DNA of 64,000 bases from contig CM057465.1 of NCBI GenBank assembly GCA_030035585.1, forward strand, positions 3,013,501 through 3,077,500. The letters are read 5' to 3'. Source of the stretch: Dugong dugon. Taxonomy: Eukaryota; Chordata; Mammalia; Sirenia; Dugongidae. The notes below the pieces were generated by a model, which worked only from the letters and a program-made list of their open reading frames with translations, was not told where the DNA came from and did not search any database. Numbering within the stretch: the first letter of the stretch is position 1; each line of letters starts with the position of its first letter. Positions 1 to 10,427 of this stretch are shown piece by piece. A program made the position numbers and the translations under genes.

Positions 1-730
1 CAATGATTGAGCACAGGGGGCCAGGGCCTGGCCGTTCCACCCCAGGGCTGGACATCCCCACACAGCACCTTTGCTCTGGAGTTCTTCATCATATCTGCAT
101 TGCAGACCGAGGCTCCCCTTTCCCTTCTTCCTGCCCCTCCCATCATGCCCAAACCCTACTTCACGTACACCTTATACCCCAACTTTGTCTCAGTGTCTCT
201 TTCTGGGGACCCAGCTGACCTGAGTGGCAGCCCGCTGGGTGTGTTCTCTTCAACAGTATTCCCTAAGCTGGACAGCAGTCTGTCTGGGAACAGCTGGAGC
301 TGGAGCAGGAAGGGTGAGCTGGAATGTGAGGGTCCTGATGGGGTACCCCAAGTTTAGACATGATTCCACAGGTGATGGGGGCCCAGGAGGGATGCCCCCA
401 GGAAGAGATGGAGACAGGCAGAGGCTGGGGTGGAGGTGGTCCTGGTAATAGGCAGAAGAATAAGGAGGCAACTTTTAGAGTCCAAGGGCGGCAACGAGAG
501 GAGAGGCTCCTGGGAGAGGATCAGGAGGGACTCGGAGGATGAAGGGAGCATCTTCAGAACAAACACCTGAGTCGAGTCAGCTGCACTTGGCAACAGCTTC
601 TGGGCTCGCAGTCATAACCAGCAGGTGTTCCTGGAGATGGCTGAGAGGAGGAGGGTGTCATCAGCCAGTGTCACCCATGCATTGATTATTCACGCAACAA
701 ACTCCAATGGAGTAGTCATCATGGTAGGAG
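1..730. other. Unassigned intergenic DNA, no feature seen
   Basis: Moderately GC-rich sequence with no repeat family I recognise. Overlapping short open frames on both strands show no domain and no consistent coding strand. The right edge stops where the first SINE begins. Confidence 0.5.
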
Positions 731-936
731 CCCCGATGGTGTGGTGGTTAAGCACTCAGTTGCAAACCAAAAGGTTGGTGGTTTGAACCCAATGGCTGCT
801 CAGCAGGAGAAAGACATGGTGATCTGCTCCTGTAAAGATTATAGCCAAAGGAACCATATGGGGCAGTTCTACTCTGTCACATGGGGTCACTATGAGTTGG
901 AATCCACTTGACAGCAATGGGTTTTGTTTGGTTTTG
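731..936 (+). repeat. AfroSINE-type SINE
   Basis: The copy follows the usual order: a 'ccc-gatggtgtggtggttaagc' start, a 'ctaaccaaaaggttgg' type middle, 'ggggcagttctactctgtca', then a tail with 'tatgagttggaatc' and a T/G-rich end (gttttgtttggttttg). It is about 205 bp, the common length of the shorter SINE subtype here. It is followed directly by a second sense copy, so the two form a head-to-tail run. Confidence 0.9.
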
Positions 937-1128
937 GTGGCATGGTGGTTAAGTGCTCACATGCTAACTGAAAGGTTGGTGGTTCAAAACCACCAGTGGC
1001 TCCGTAGGAGAAAGACCTGGCAATATGCTCCCATAAAGATTACAGCCAAGGAAACCTCAAGGGGCAGTTCTACTCTGTCACATGCGGTCCCTACGAGTTA
1101 GAATCGATTCTATGGCACCCAACAAGAG
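936..1128 (+). repeat. AfroSINE-type SINE, second of a tandem pair
   Basis: Begins at 'ggtggcatggtggttaagtg' directly after the T/G-rich tail of the preceding SINE and ends near 'atggcacccaacaag'. This tail resembles the RTE type ('cacctaacaacaac') more than the 'caatgggttt' type. Confidence 0.85.
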
Positions 1129-1138
1129 TCATCACAGT

Positions 1139-1306
1139 TGATAAAGTGGAGGAAAACCTTCTGTGAGATGGAGTAACACAGTGGCTTCAACAACGGACTC
1201 AAACATACCAGTGATCATGAAGATGGCACAGGACTGGGCAATGCTTTGTCTGTTGTGTGTCAGGTCACCATGAGTTGGACTTGACTTCATGACAACTAAC
1301 AACAAG
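1139..1306 (+). mobile_element. RTE LINE 3' end fragment
   Basis: Matches the terminal part of the RTE copies elsewhere in the window: 'gagatgg..tgacacagtggctgcaac', 'gaagatggcacaggactggg', then 'catgagttgg..' and an AACAAC tail. About 20-30 internal bases seem missing near 1149 compared with fuller copies. It follows two SINEs in the same orientation. Confidence 0.8.
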
Positions 1307-1749
1307 CTCCTTGGTGCCAGGACCTGTGTCTGCAGGGGGCAGACAGAGGAACAAGATACAGAGGGTTCTGGTCTCACGATGCTGAGGAGACCTTTTCAAT
1401 AGTATTTGACAGTCTTGAGTGGAAATGATGGAATCTATGGGACATGGAGCAGGGCCCTCACCTGGCCCAGGGCAGGGAGACTACAGGGGATATCTCTTTT
1501 AGGTCACTGGTGTGGACAGGCAGAAGGTTCAGTGCCTTTTCAAAGAATGGCCCTAAATCCACTTTAGAGTCACTTCAGACCATCCTTCCACACCATCTCA
1601 TTTCCTTTAAGGACATCTGTGGTATGCTTTGCAAACTCATTTCACCTGCATTACCATGGAGGGGGAAGGCAAAGTTGCCCAGTATGACTTCATGGGTGTA
1701 CAAGTGTCATCATTCCCTAGCAATGCCATGACAGAAACACAAGTGTGTG
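1307..1749. other. Unassigned intergenic DNA
   Basis: No repeat family or gene recognised. A 95-codon open frame on the plus strand (1444-1731) has no recognisable composition or domain and is probably chance. Confidence 0.4.
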
Positions 1750-2268
1750 ACTGTGACTTTAAACAACAGAAACTTATTTTGTCACAGTTCAGGCGGCTAG
1801 AAGTCTGAATTCAGGCAGTTGGCTCTAGGAGAAGGTCCTCGTCTCTTCCAGCCCTTGTAGCCTGGTGTTCCTTGGTTCATTGGATCTTCTCTTTCCATAA
1901 CTCAGAAATGATTAGGGTTAGGACATATCCTACACTGGTATGGCCTCAATAATGTACAATTAGTCTGCATTGTGGAAGGCGATTCTATTCCATTCCGTCC
2001 ACTGGCATAACCTGTTGTCGCTGAGTTGGTTCTGACTCATAGCAACCCTAGAGGTTAGGATTCCTACATATATTTTAAAAATCCATTGCTGTCAAGTCAA
2101 TTCCAACTCATAGTGACCCTATAGGACAGAGTAGAACTGCCCCACGGGGTTTCCAAGGAGTAGCTGGTGGATTTTAACCGCCAACTTTTGGTTAGCAGCT
2201 GAGCTCTTAACCACTGTGCTACCAGGGCTCCACATACATTTGAGGGGGACACAATTCAGTCTATAACA
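1750..2268 (-). mobile_element. MLT1/MST-type MaLR LTR fossil, antisense, holding SINE pieces
   Basis: The left part carries the antisense MaLR signature 'aaacaacagaaactta..tcacagttc..ggctagaagtc'. The right end reads 'gagggggacacaattcagtctataaca', typical of the antisense 5' end of these LTRs. SINE-derived sequence occupies about 2005-2232. An old, broken solo LTR-like fossil of the ERVL-MaLR group. Confidence 0.7.
2005..2232 (-). repeat. Two antisense SINE pieces inside the MaLR LTR
   Basis: A short SINE/RTE tail piece (about 2009-2060, 'gttgtcgctgagttggttctgactcatag') is followed by a fuller antisense SINE (about 2075-2231) running from 'cattgctgtcaagtcaattcc' to 'gtgctaccagggctcc'. LTR sequence resumes at 2233, so the SINE material went in after the LTR. 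Confidence 0.85.
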
Positions 2269-3085
2269 GCAGGTAAAGGGAAAACTCAGCCCCTTTCTTG
2301 GGGCCTCTTCTGGCCTGGCACACCTGTACCCACTCTGGACCTACACGGTCCTGTGCTTGTCTGCATGACCTGCTCCCACTCCCTGGGTGCCCAATGGCTG
2401 CACCACCCAGCAAAGGCCCTTGTACTTAAAGGGAATATTAGGAAAAAAGAAAAACTCCCTTGAAGCAAATGAATTCAGTAGTTCAGTATGAAGATTGTAA
2501 TGGGCTCTATACCGTGTCATCAGAAAAATGGATTCATTAGAAATAATGTTAAATATCACCAAGACGTATCTTGACAAGTGGTTGGATATTAGGGATAAAA
2601 GGATAACAAAGTAATTATTGGACATTCAGGCAGGGAAAAAAAAAAAAAAAAGTCACCCATAAGATGGAGATGCTAGGCTGGCCTCATGCTGCCCCATAAC
2701 AACAGCTAACAGGTCCAAGACTAGGGTATGGTGAATGGGAAAATTTTATGCTAACCAAGCCTCACATAGCTTACCCTACCTGGCCCTGTGTACAAACAAT
2801 AGAACAATTTTGGCTATTTTTTAAGGAAAAGCCATTGTGACCTGAGATTTTTATCTTCTAAATATAGAATTTTATATTTATAATGGTTTTTTTGTACTTC
2901 AATGTAAGTGTAAGAGTCAGACATTCTCAAGCTTGAATGTACACATGGAACATACCACCTGTGAGTGACTCTAAAAAAAAAAAAAGTACAAAATTGAGCA
3001 ATCTAAACAAATTAAGAGATGAGAAAATGAAGAAAAGCAATATAACACTCGATGTCATGTCAGGAGAACCAACGTGTGTTAAATT
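2269..3085. other. AT-rich unassigned DNA, possibly old LINE remnants
   Basis: AT-rich, with a poly-A run near 2635-2651 and another near 2973-2985. Phrases around 2840-3000 feel like an old dispersed 3' UTR but I cannot name the family. The stretch 3085-3139 ('accagaaatcttctattcagct') resembles text seen in old L1 remnants. No gene seen. Confidence 0.35.
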
Positions 3086-3139
3086 TTGGGGGAAAGAATG
3101 TATCGACCAGAAATCTTCTATTCAGCTAAACTGTCTTTC

Positions 3140-4361
3140 AGCTGCAGCAGTACATCGACAGGGAACTGCCAGAAATTCAAGCCGGATTCAGAAGAGGACG
3201 TGGAGCCAGGGATCTCATTGCTGATGTCAGATGGATCCTGGCTGAAGGCAGAGAATACCAGAAAGATGTTCACCTGTGTTTTATTGACTAGGCTAAGGCA
3301 TTTGACTATGTGGATCGTAACAAATTATGGATAAAATTGTGAAGAATGGGAATTCCAGAACACTTAATTGTGCTCATGAGGAACCTGTATGTAGACCAAG
3401 AGGCAGTCATTTGAACACAACAAGGGGACACTGTGTAATTTAAAGTCAGGAAAGACGTACATCAGGGTTGTGACCTTTCACCATATTTATTCAATCTGTA
3501 CGCTGGGCAAACTCCCAGGAGCTGGACTATATGAAGAAAGGGGCGTCAGGACTGGAGGAAGACTCATTAACAACCTGAATACACAGATGACACAACCTTG
3601 CTCGCTGAAAGTGTAGAGGACTTGCAGCACTTACTGGTGAAGATCAAAGACTGCAGCTTCAGTAGGGATTATATCTCAACATAAAAAACCAAAAATGCTC
3701 ACAATTGGACTAATAAACAACATCATGATAAATGGAGAAAAGACTGAAGTTGTCAAGGATTTCATTTTATTTGGATCCACAATCAACACCCATGGAAGCA
3801 GCAGTCAAGAAATCAAAAGACAGATTGCATTGGGCAAATCTGCTGCAAAAGACCTCCTTAAAGTATTGAAAAGCACAGATGTCACCTTGAAGACTAAGGT
3901 GCACCTGACCCAAGTCATGATGTTTTCAGTTGCCTCATATGCATGCAAAAGCTGGGCAATGAAAAAGGAAAACCAAAGAAGAATTGACGCCTTTGAATTG
4001 TGGTGTTGGCGAAGAATATTGAGTATACCATGGACTGCCAAAAGAACGAATAAATCCGTCTTAAGAAATACAACTAGAATGCTCCTTAGAAGCAAGGATG
4101 GTGAGACTACATCTTACATACTTTGGACATGTTGTCAGGAGGGATCAGTCCCTGGAGAAGAACATCATGCTTGGTAAAGTAGAGGGTCAGTGAAAAGGAG
4201 GAAAACCCTCAACGAGATGGACTGACACAGTGGCTGCAACAATGGACTCAAAGGTAACAATGGTTGCGGGCATGGCGCAAGACCAGGCAGTGTTTCGTTC
4301 TGTTGTATATAGGATCGCTATGAGTCGGAACCAACTCGACGGCACCTAACAACAACAAAAA
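3140..4361 (+). mobile_element. RTE (BovB-like) LINE, 5'-truncated, reverse-transcriptase part
   Basis: The longest sense-strand RTE here. Read in pieces it carries reverse-transcriptase text: a 'QAGFRRGRG..DLIADVRWIL' block (near 3178-3240), motif A as FID-(stop)-AKAFDYVDRNKLW (near 3279-3330), 'VRKDVHQGCDLSPYLFNLYA' (near 3448-3507), and a displaced YADD-type catalytic region at about 3580-3600. The last 160-codon open stretch (3695-4177) is the RTE C-terminal region with the conserved WRRIL-IPW-AKRTNKS block. Stops and frameshifts separate these blocks, so it is dead. It ends with 'tgagtcggaaccaactcgacggcacctaac' plus AAC repeats. The endonuclease half is absent. Confidence 0.9.
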
Positions 4362-4572
4362 CATCCACCTGCTCATCTTTATCTCTACCTATCCCTCTGT
4401 CTCTCTATCCAGAGATCTCTGGAATTTTTTTTTTTACAAACAGCATTATTTCTGGGTGGTAGAATTTTGGGTGACTTGTTCTTTTTGGAATTGCTTTAGT
4501 TCTTTATCATTAACGTACATTATATGTACAAAAATAAAATATCATTCTAAAAAATAAAGGGAGGCTAGCATT
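4362..4572. other. Short AT-rich spacer, possible old LINE 3' end
   Basis: Contains 'atttctgggtggtagaattttgggtgactt', a phrase common in old mammalian interspersed repeats, then an AT-rich end. Family not assigned. Confidence 0.3.
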
Positions 4573-5198
4573 ATGGGTTGATTTTTATCCCCCTAAAAGA
4601 TATGTTGAAGCCCTAACCACTGGAACTGTGAATGAGACCTTATTTGGAAATAGGATATTTGCAGATGTAATGAGTTAACATGAGGTCTTCCTGGGGTAGG
4701 ACTGGCCCTAATCCAATCGGAAGGCTGCCTTAGAAAAGAGAGGGGACACACAGGAGGAAGATGGCTGTGTGAAGAAAAGGCGAAGATAGAGTGATGCAGC
4801 CACAAGCCAAGGAATGTATGGGGCCACCAGAAGCTGGAAGAGACAAAAACGGATCTTCCCTAAGTCTTGGGTAGTGCAAACCTTTAACATAATCAGATGC
4901 TAACTGTACAATTGGAGGTCTGAGTCTACTCAGAGGCACCTGGGAAGAAAGGCCTGGTGATCTACTTCTGAAAAATCATCCATTGAAAACCCCATGGAGC
5001 ACAGTTCTACTCTGATACACATGGGGGCGCCATGAGTCAGAGTTAACTCAATGGCAACTGGTTTTCCTCTAGAGCCTTCAGTAAGTGCACGGCCCCTTGA
5101 TTTTAGACTTCTGACTTCCACAACTATGAGATGATACATTTCTGCTGTTTTGAGCCACCTAGTAGTTTGCAGTAGCCAGTTAGGGCAGCCCTGAGAGG
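4573..5198 (+). mobile_element. MLT1-type MaLR LTR fossil, sense, interrupted by a SINE
   Basis: Starts near 'gttgatttttatccccc..atatgttgaag', continues 'accttatttggaaataggatatttgcagatgtaat' and 'cctaatccaat', and ends 'tctgctgttttgagccacctagtagtttg..'. These are MLT1-type landmarks. It is about 420 bp once the inner SINE is removed. Old, broken ERVL-MaLR fossil that was present before the SINE landed in it. Confidence 0.85.
4864..5066 (+). repeat. AfroSINE-type SINE inside the MLT1 LTR
   Basis: Runs from 'cttgggtagtgcaaacc' through 'ggaagaaaggcctggtgatctacttctg' to 'catgagtcagagttaactcaatggcaactggtt'. LTR sequence continues on both sides, and flanks 'ttccctaa' and 'ttcctcta' look like a decayed target-site duplication. 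Confidence 0.85.
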
Positions 5199-5499
5199 CT
5201 CAGAAAGGCAGCTTGTGGTTGGATTGACACAGCTTTGCCCATACACCTGCTCTGCACACAGTGGGTATCCACTAAGCCTCTGCTGACCTATCTGTGGATG
5301 CTTTGGAGGAAGTGTGATGGGTCAGTGTGGCCAGGTGCATGGATCCTGCTTGCATCGCTGAGCCCCAGCCATGTGTCCCTGGCTCCTCGGGCCCTGCCTT
5401 CCTCCACAGGGTCTCGGAGAGCTCCTAGACCACATGGTGTGTGATGATGGACACAGGGAGGGGAAGGAGAGGGGGACAACGAGCCAGGCAGTCAGGAAT

Positions 5500-5752
5500 T
5501 GAGGGAATAGATGCGCCCCTCCTCTCTGTCTCTGTGGCAGTTTGCATGTGTCTTGTGTCTTTAATTGTAGTGTTTAGCTGCCTGTCTGCTGCCTCCTGAT
5601 TTCTGATGGTCTCTCCCCTCTTAGACGGCCAGCTCCCTGAGGCCAGCAGCCAGTTTTGTCCCTCCATGTGGCTGGCAGGTTTACACCCTGCCCAGGGCCT
5701 GGTGCCGAGTTCACATTCATTTCAGTACGTGTTCCTGGGTGAATGAATGGAT
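5500..5752 (+). mobile_element. L2 LINE 3' end
   Basis: Shows the L2 3' signature in order: 'ttagacggccagctccctgaggccagcagccag', 'gcccagggcctggtgcc', and the end 'gtgaatgaatgga'. Ancient copy that predates the placental radiation. The stretch 5199-5500 before it is unassigned. Confidence 0.75.
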
Positions 5753-5759
5753 TTAATTT

Positions 5760-6530
5760 GGTCGCGCCTGGCAGGTAGAAGGGCTTCAAATTCCCTTCTC
5801 AAATGTGCAATGCTCCTGAGTTCTGTGCCCTGCTGGGAGCCTCACCCCCTCACAATTAAATGGCTTTCATTTCTCTTTATGAACAGAGCATGTTTCAATG
5901 ACCTGAATCTCTGTCCATTCAAAAGGCAGGTTTCTGGGGGGGCCTTTCCCCCACGTTTCTCTCCTTCTCCTGGCATGTTAGAGAACACATCAGGAAAACG
6001 ACAACTCCGGTAGTATTTACTACTTTGAACAGCTCAGGTTGCTTTTGCAAAGGGGCAGGAGGGAGGAATGGGTGCCTCCAGATATCTTGCTCCCAATAAA
6101 ACTGCTGAAGCAAGGTCAAACATTTCCAGGCGGAGATAAAATGTTAATAAGTGGTGGCCATTGTCCCACATTTCTGAATTTATGCAGTACATCTACATAG
6201 CATTATTCTCTCGGTGGTTCAAGCCAGTGAGTAATTTCTGACTCCGTTCATTGCCGGAGGATATATTTCTTGAGAGTTAAATATCACTAGCTGTGCATTT
6301 TGATATGAGAAATGCAGGCTGCAATTTATAACCGACAAGATCGTGGGAGAGTCGCGGGCTGGACTGGGAAGCAGGGCCCAGGAAGTGCACGCCGGCTTGC
6401 AACTGTTTATTTAGAATTCATTTGCTGGGAAACAGCATTTCAAATTCTACTGTCAGGTTCTAATCTGGGATGGCTCATTCCTTCCACAGACATCTGTGGC
6501 CTCAGATGCCCGGAATCCATGGCTCAGTGA
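5760..6530. other. Repeat-free island, candidate conserved noncoding DNA
   Basis: About 770 bp without any recognisable transposon, in a window otherwise saturated with them. AT-rich with homeodomain-like ATTA/TAAT cores and CATTT runs, for example around 6120-6300. Open frames here are short and conflicting. Regulatory function is inference only. Confidence 0.4.
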
Positions 6531-6544
6531 CCGTCAGTCCAGAC

Positions 6545-6860
6545 ATGCTCCACCCCCTCCCCTTGCCCGCCACACTTACCACTTGTAAATCCCATGAACT
6601 AATGTAGACCATTCTGATTCTTGCCTCTGAGCCTTTGCATGTCCCATCCTTTCATCTGGGATGCCTTCCCAGGTGCTACCTGGAAAACTTGTCTTTCCCA
6701 CCTGGCCAGAACATTTGTTTGATCTGTCCCCACACCATGTAAAATCAGCCTGCCCAGCCCTTGGCCTTCCACGCTCTGCCTCTGCTACTTTCTGCTACCT
6801 TCCAGGCAGCAGTATCTTGTTCTTGTACCCTCTGCCTTCTGCAGTGGCCCATTAGAGCAG
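6545..6860 (+). mobile_element. L2 LINE fragment
   Basis: Contains the L2 landmark equivalent to 'gcctttgcacatgctgttcc..ctggaatgc', here 'cctttgcatgtcccatcctttcatctgggatgcc', followed by the usual C/T-rich run. It stops where the RTE begins. Ancient and diverged. Confidence 0.6.
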
Positions 6861-6876
6861 AGCCTACGGGTGGTAC

Positions 6877-7893
6877 CAGAACAAAATGCTACCAGCCCTG
6901 AACCATCCTCACAATCGTTGCTATGTTTGAGCCCGTTGTTGCAGCCACTGTGTCAATTCATCTTGTTGAGGGTCTCCCTCTTTTTTGATGACCTTCTACT
7001 TTCAAACGACCCTGGGTGAAGCAAATGGTTAAGCGTTTGACTGCTTGCTGAAAGGTTGGTGGTTTAAACCAACCCAGAGGCACCTTGTCAGACACGCCCG
7101 GTGGTCTGCTTCTGAAAGGTCACAGCCTTAAAAACCCTGTGTAGCAGTTCTATTCTGCACACATGGGGTTGCCATGAGTCAGAATTGATTTGATGGCAAC
7201 TTACAACACCACCTACTTTACCAAGTATGATGTCCTTCTCCAGGGATTGGCCCCTCCTGATAGCATGTCCAAAGTAAGCAAAATGAAATCTCTCCATCCT
7301 TGCTTCTAAGGAGCATCTGGCTGCTCTTCCTTTAAGACAGATTTGTTTGCTTTTCTGGCAGTCTATGGTATATTCAATATTCTTCACCAACACCACAATT
7401 CAAAGGCATCAATTCTTCTTCGGTCTTCCTTATTCATTGTCCAGCTTTTGCACACATATGAGACAGCTGAAAAAAATCATGGCTTGGGGTAGGTGCACTT
7501 TGTTCTCAAAGTGACATCTTTGCATTTTAACACTTTAAAGAGGTCTTTTGCAGCGGATTTGCCCAATGCAATATGTCATTTGACCTCTTGACTGCTGCTT
7601 CCAAGGGCATTGATTGTGGATCTAAGTAAAATGAAATCCTTGACCACTTCAATCTTTTCTCTGTTTATTGTGATGTTGCTTATTGGTCCAGTGTGAGGAT
7701 TTTTGTTTTGTTTATGTTGAGGTGTAATCCATACTGAAGGCTGTGGTCTTTGACCTTCATCAATAAGCATGTCAAGTCCTCTTTGCTTTCCTCAAGCAAG
7801 ATTGTGTCGTCTGCATATTGCAGGTTGTTAATGAGTCTTCCTCCAATCCCGATACCACGTTCTTCCTCATACAGTCCAGCTTCTAGGAGTTAA
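6877..7893 (-). mobile_element. RTE LINE, antisense, interrupted by a SINE
   Basis: Reads on the minus strand as the RTE C-terminal region and 3' UTR. The minus-strand 102-codon frame at 7088-7396 contains the 'NIEYTIDCQKSKQ' and 'FAYFGHAIRRGQSLEKDI' blocks typical of these copies, frame-shifted from each other. The 5' end in element sense is near 7893, in the YADD-proximal region ('gtcgtctgcatattgcagg'). The AAC tail itself is not preserved at the left edge. The inner SINE occupies 7010-7211. Confidence 0.9.
7010..7211 (+). repeat. AfroSINE-type SINE inside RTE
   Basis: Sense SINE from 'ccctgggtgaagcaaatggttaagc' to 'gatggcaacttacaacacc'. It is flanked by 'ctactttc..' on the left and 'ctacttta..' on the right. 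This duplicated RTE target shows that the SINE landed in an existing RTE. Confidence 0.9.
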
Positions 7894-8960
7894 ATATTGT
7901 ATTTAATAATACATTTAAATATAAAAATAAATGTCAACAATAATAAATATTGTTTTATTTTTCCCAGTCACAGTGGTGGGTCCCAGCCCCCGGGCCCAGT
8001 TTGGACAGTCAGCAGGGTCAATGCAGCCCCCTTCAGCCACATCCTTGTGGCCTGGCAGGGCTGGGGACTGCCCAGGCTGGCACGCTGGGACACCGTATGG
8101 TTCTAAGCATCCCCAATGTGAGCTGTGTGAAAACAGCAGCTCCGAAAATACTGGCAAACGTTGTGGGCTTTCTCTCTTGCTAATTTATGGAAAAATAGGT
8201 CTTAACCATTTACCCACAAAAAGGCTGCCTGAGCTATGGCTGTAAAAACTTACTGCTGGGACAATTTCTGCCTAAATGATTAAGTATAAAACGCAGACTC
8301 GGGGAAGTGGGTAGCTTCCCTAATAGCACACGGGGGAGAGGGCCCAAGGTTTCCTGGAGCTGAGGAGGTCTCAAAGCCCGTGAGTGCACAAGTTCCCAGT
8401 CAACCTACCTACGAGCTCAGCGCCCAGCATCTCTGACCCCACTGGGCCCGAACACCACATCCGTGTCTACTCCATCTTGCCATGGGGCCATGGTCCTGGT
8501 CTTGGAGGGGTGGTGAGATCCCAGACATGGTGGCATGGTCCGAACATCATCGCCACTGGTACAGTGAGCTCTGGGGTGATTAGAGTTGCCCCCATGTGAG
8601 GGACAGTGGTCTTGATTCTGGTTTTTCAGCCTGAGAATCAGCTAAGGCTCCTGATAAACTCATCTCCCTTAAAGTGAGGCAGAACCGGCTGACCCCAACC
8701 CCATCCAGGGCTACATCTTGTCCCTTCTCAGCACCAAGTGGGCAGGTAGGGAACTTGCTCAGAAATGGCAATAATCACTAATCACAATGCATCTCACACC
8801 AATCCTCCTTCCCGACCTGGACAAATTATATCCCTTTCCCCTTTTTAAAACCCTCTGTTTTTTGCAGAAAGGGCATAAATGGTAGTTCATATGGGGCAGG
8901 GGGCTGAGTAAGCACCTCAAGATACACAGGTGGAAGCTCCTGGAGTGGAGTGAGGCACTA
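7894..8960. other. Unassigned intergenic DNA
   Basis: AT-rich to 7970, then mixed composition. I see no gene and no repeat family I can name. Several overlapping frames at 7897-8245 on both strands are mutually exclusive and look like chance. Confidence 0.4.
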
Positions 8961-8965
8961 GATAG

Positions 8966-9600
8966 ATGGACTTGTGTCCCCCAAAGATACGATGAAGTCC
9001 TAACCCCTGTACCTGTGAATGTGACCTTGTGTGGAAGTAGGGTCTCTAACGATGTTATCAGTTAGGCTAACGCTAGGTAAGTAAGGTGCATCCTAATCCC
9101 ATCTGACTGCTGTTCTTATAAAAGAGAAGAAGAGACACAGACACACAGAGGGAAGATGGCCACGTGAAGATGCATGGGGCCAGAGAATGTCTGGGGCCAC
9201 CAGAGGCAGCTTGCCTTGGAGTCCTGGGTGGCACAGATGGTTAAGCACTCAACTGCTAGCTGAAAGGTTGACAGTTTGAACCCACTCAGGGATGTCTCAG
9301 AAGACGGGCCTGGTGATCTGCTTCTGAAAGGTCACAGCCTTGACAACTCTATGGAGCACAGTTCTACTCTGCACACATGGAGTCACCATGAGTTGGAATC
9401 CACTCAATGGCAGCTAACAACAACAAACTGAGCTGGGAAAGACAAGGTAGGATCTCCCCCTAGAGCTTTCAGAGGGAGCGTGGTCCTGCAGACACCCTAA
9501 ATTCAGACTGCCAGCCTCCAGGACTATAGGAGAATAAATGCCTGCTGTTGTAAGCCCCCCTGTTTTGTGGTACTTTGTCACAGCAGTCCTTGGAGAATCA
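8966..9600 (+). mobile_element. MLT1-type MaLR LTR fossil, sense, interrupted by a SINE
   Basis: Landmarks in order: 'cttgtgtcccccaaagata', 'gaagtcctaacccctgtacctgtgaatgtgacctt', 'gccaccagaggcagct', 'ccagcctccaggactatagg', 'aataaatgcctgctgttgtaagccccc', 'gtggtactttgtcacagcag'. Old ERVL-MaLR fossil. About 205 bp in the middle are a later SINE. Confidence 0.9.
9220..9426 (+). repeat. AfroSINE-type SINE inside MLT1 LTR
   Basis: Runs from 'agtcctgggtggcacagatgg' to 'caatggcagctaacaacaac'. It splits the LTR between its 'gccaccagaggcagct' and 'agctttcagagggagcg' portions. Its tail is the AAC type shared with RTE. Confidence 0.9.
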
Positions 9601-9639
9601 CACATGTGCCCGAGATAGGAAATACTAATGTGCAGCTGT

Positions 9640-9830
9640 GCTGACCCCTGGGTTCGCCCAAACAACCCTGGAGAGGGCAGAGTGGGAGTCACTATTCTCA
9701 TTTGAAGGTGAAGTAACTGAGACTCCTGGAGGCTAAGTGGCTCTCCCCGGTCACCCAGAGAATAGAGGGCAGAATGAAGCCCAGGTCTCTGGACTGCCAG
9801 CCTAGTGGCTTCCGCAAGGAGGCTGAATGA
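9640..9830 (-). repeat. MIR SINE, antisense
   Basis: Contains the reverse-complement MIR core: 'ctattctcatttgaaggtga', then 'ctaagtggctctccccggtcaccc', 'cagaatgaagcccaggtctctgg'. Ancient mammalian SINE. Confidence 0.75.
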
Positions 9831-10007
9831 GGCCAAGGAGAGATGGCAGGGGCAGCTCAGGAGGAGAGCGCCTCCCCGGGCACGATTCTGTCCCACTCGC
9901 TCTGCTCTGTTCTAGGTGACCTTCCCTCAGACACTTGGGCACAAGTGCAAAATGACAGCTCCAAGGATGCACAGACATCCTGAGCTGAGAGGAAAGCAAA
10001 CCCACCG

Positions 10008-10164
10008 GATGTCCAGTTCATGACAGAACCAGTTCAGCGTTATAGCAGCATGCAAGCCTCCACCAGCGGATGAGCGGTGGCTGTGCATGAGGTGTATTGC
10101 CCGGGAATATGAATCCAGGTCTCCTGCCTGGAAGGTGAGAATTCTACCACCAAACCACCAATGT
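10008..10164 (-). repeat. AfroSINE 5' head (tRNA-Gly-like), antisense
   Basis: Read on the minus strand it starts 'ccattggtggtttggtggtagaattctcaccttcca', matching a tRNA-Gly-type A-box region and anticodon arm. A B-box-like 'ggattcatattcc' and the AfroSINE spacer ('cttgcatgctgctataacgctgaa') follow. It is only the head half; the RTE-like 3' half is missing. The A box is degraded compared with the 30239 copy. Confidence 0.8.
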
Positions 10165-10228
10165 CCATGGATGGAAAACAGCGGGAGTAGTACATATTTT
10201 GTGACTGGTTGTCCAAAATTGCATCTAA

Positions 10229-10427
10229 AAACATGTTGTGTGACATGGAGTCGATTCTGACTCTTAGCGACCTCACATGGCATAGTAGAACTGCCCTATA
10301 GGGTTTTCTAGACTGAAATCTTTATGGGAGCAGATCACCCTCTCTTTCTCCCATATTACTGCTAGGTGGGTTAGAACCACTGACTTGTTGGTTAGCAGCT
10401 TAGCCATTGCACCACCAGGCTCCTTAT
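10229..10427 (-). repeat. AfroSINE-type SINE, antisense
   Basis: Runs from 'tgttgtgtgacatggagtcgattctgactc' to 'gccattgcaccaccaggctcc', the reverse complement of a full short-subtype SINE. Confidence 0.9.

Noticed and set aside
3695-4177. A host gene of 160 codons
   Set aside because: It is the C-terminal part of RTE reverse transcriptase, with matching blocks in at least six other copies here and the RTE 3' tail downstream.
10090-10164. A second tRNA gene on the minus strand
   Set aside because: Same AfroSINE head, degraded, followed by SINE spacer.
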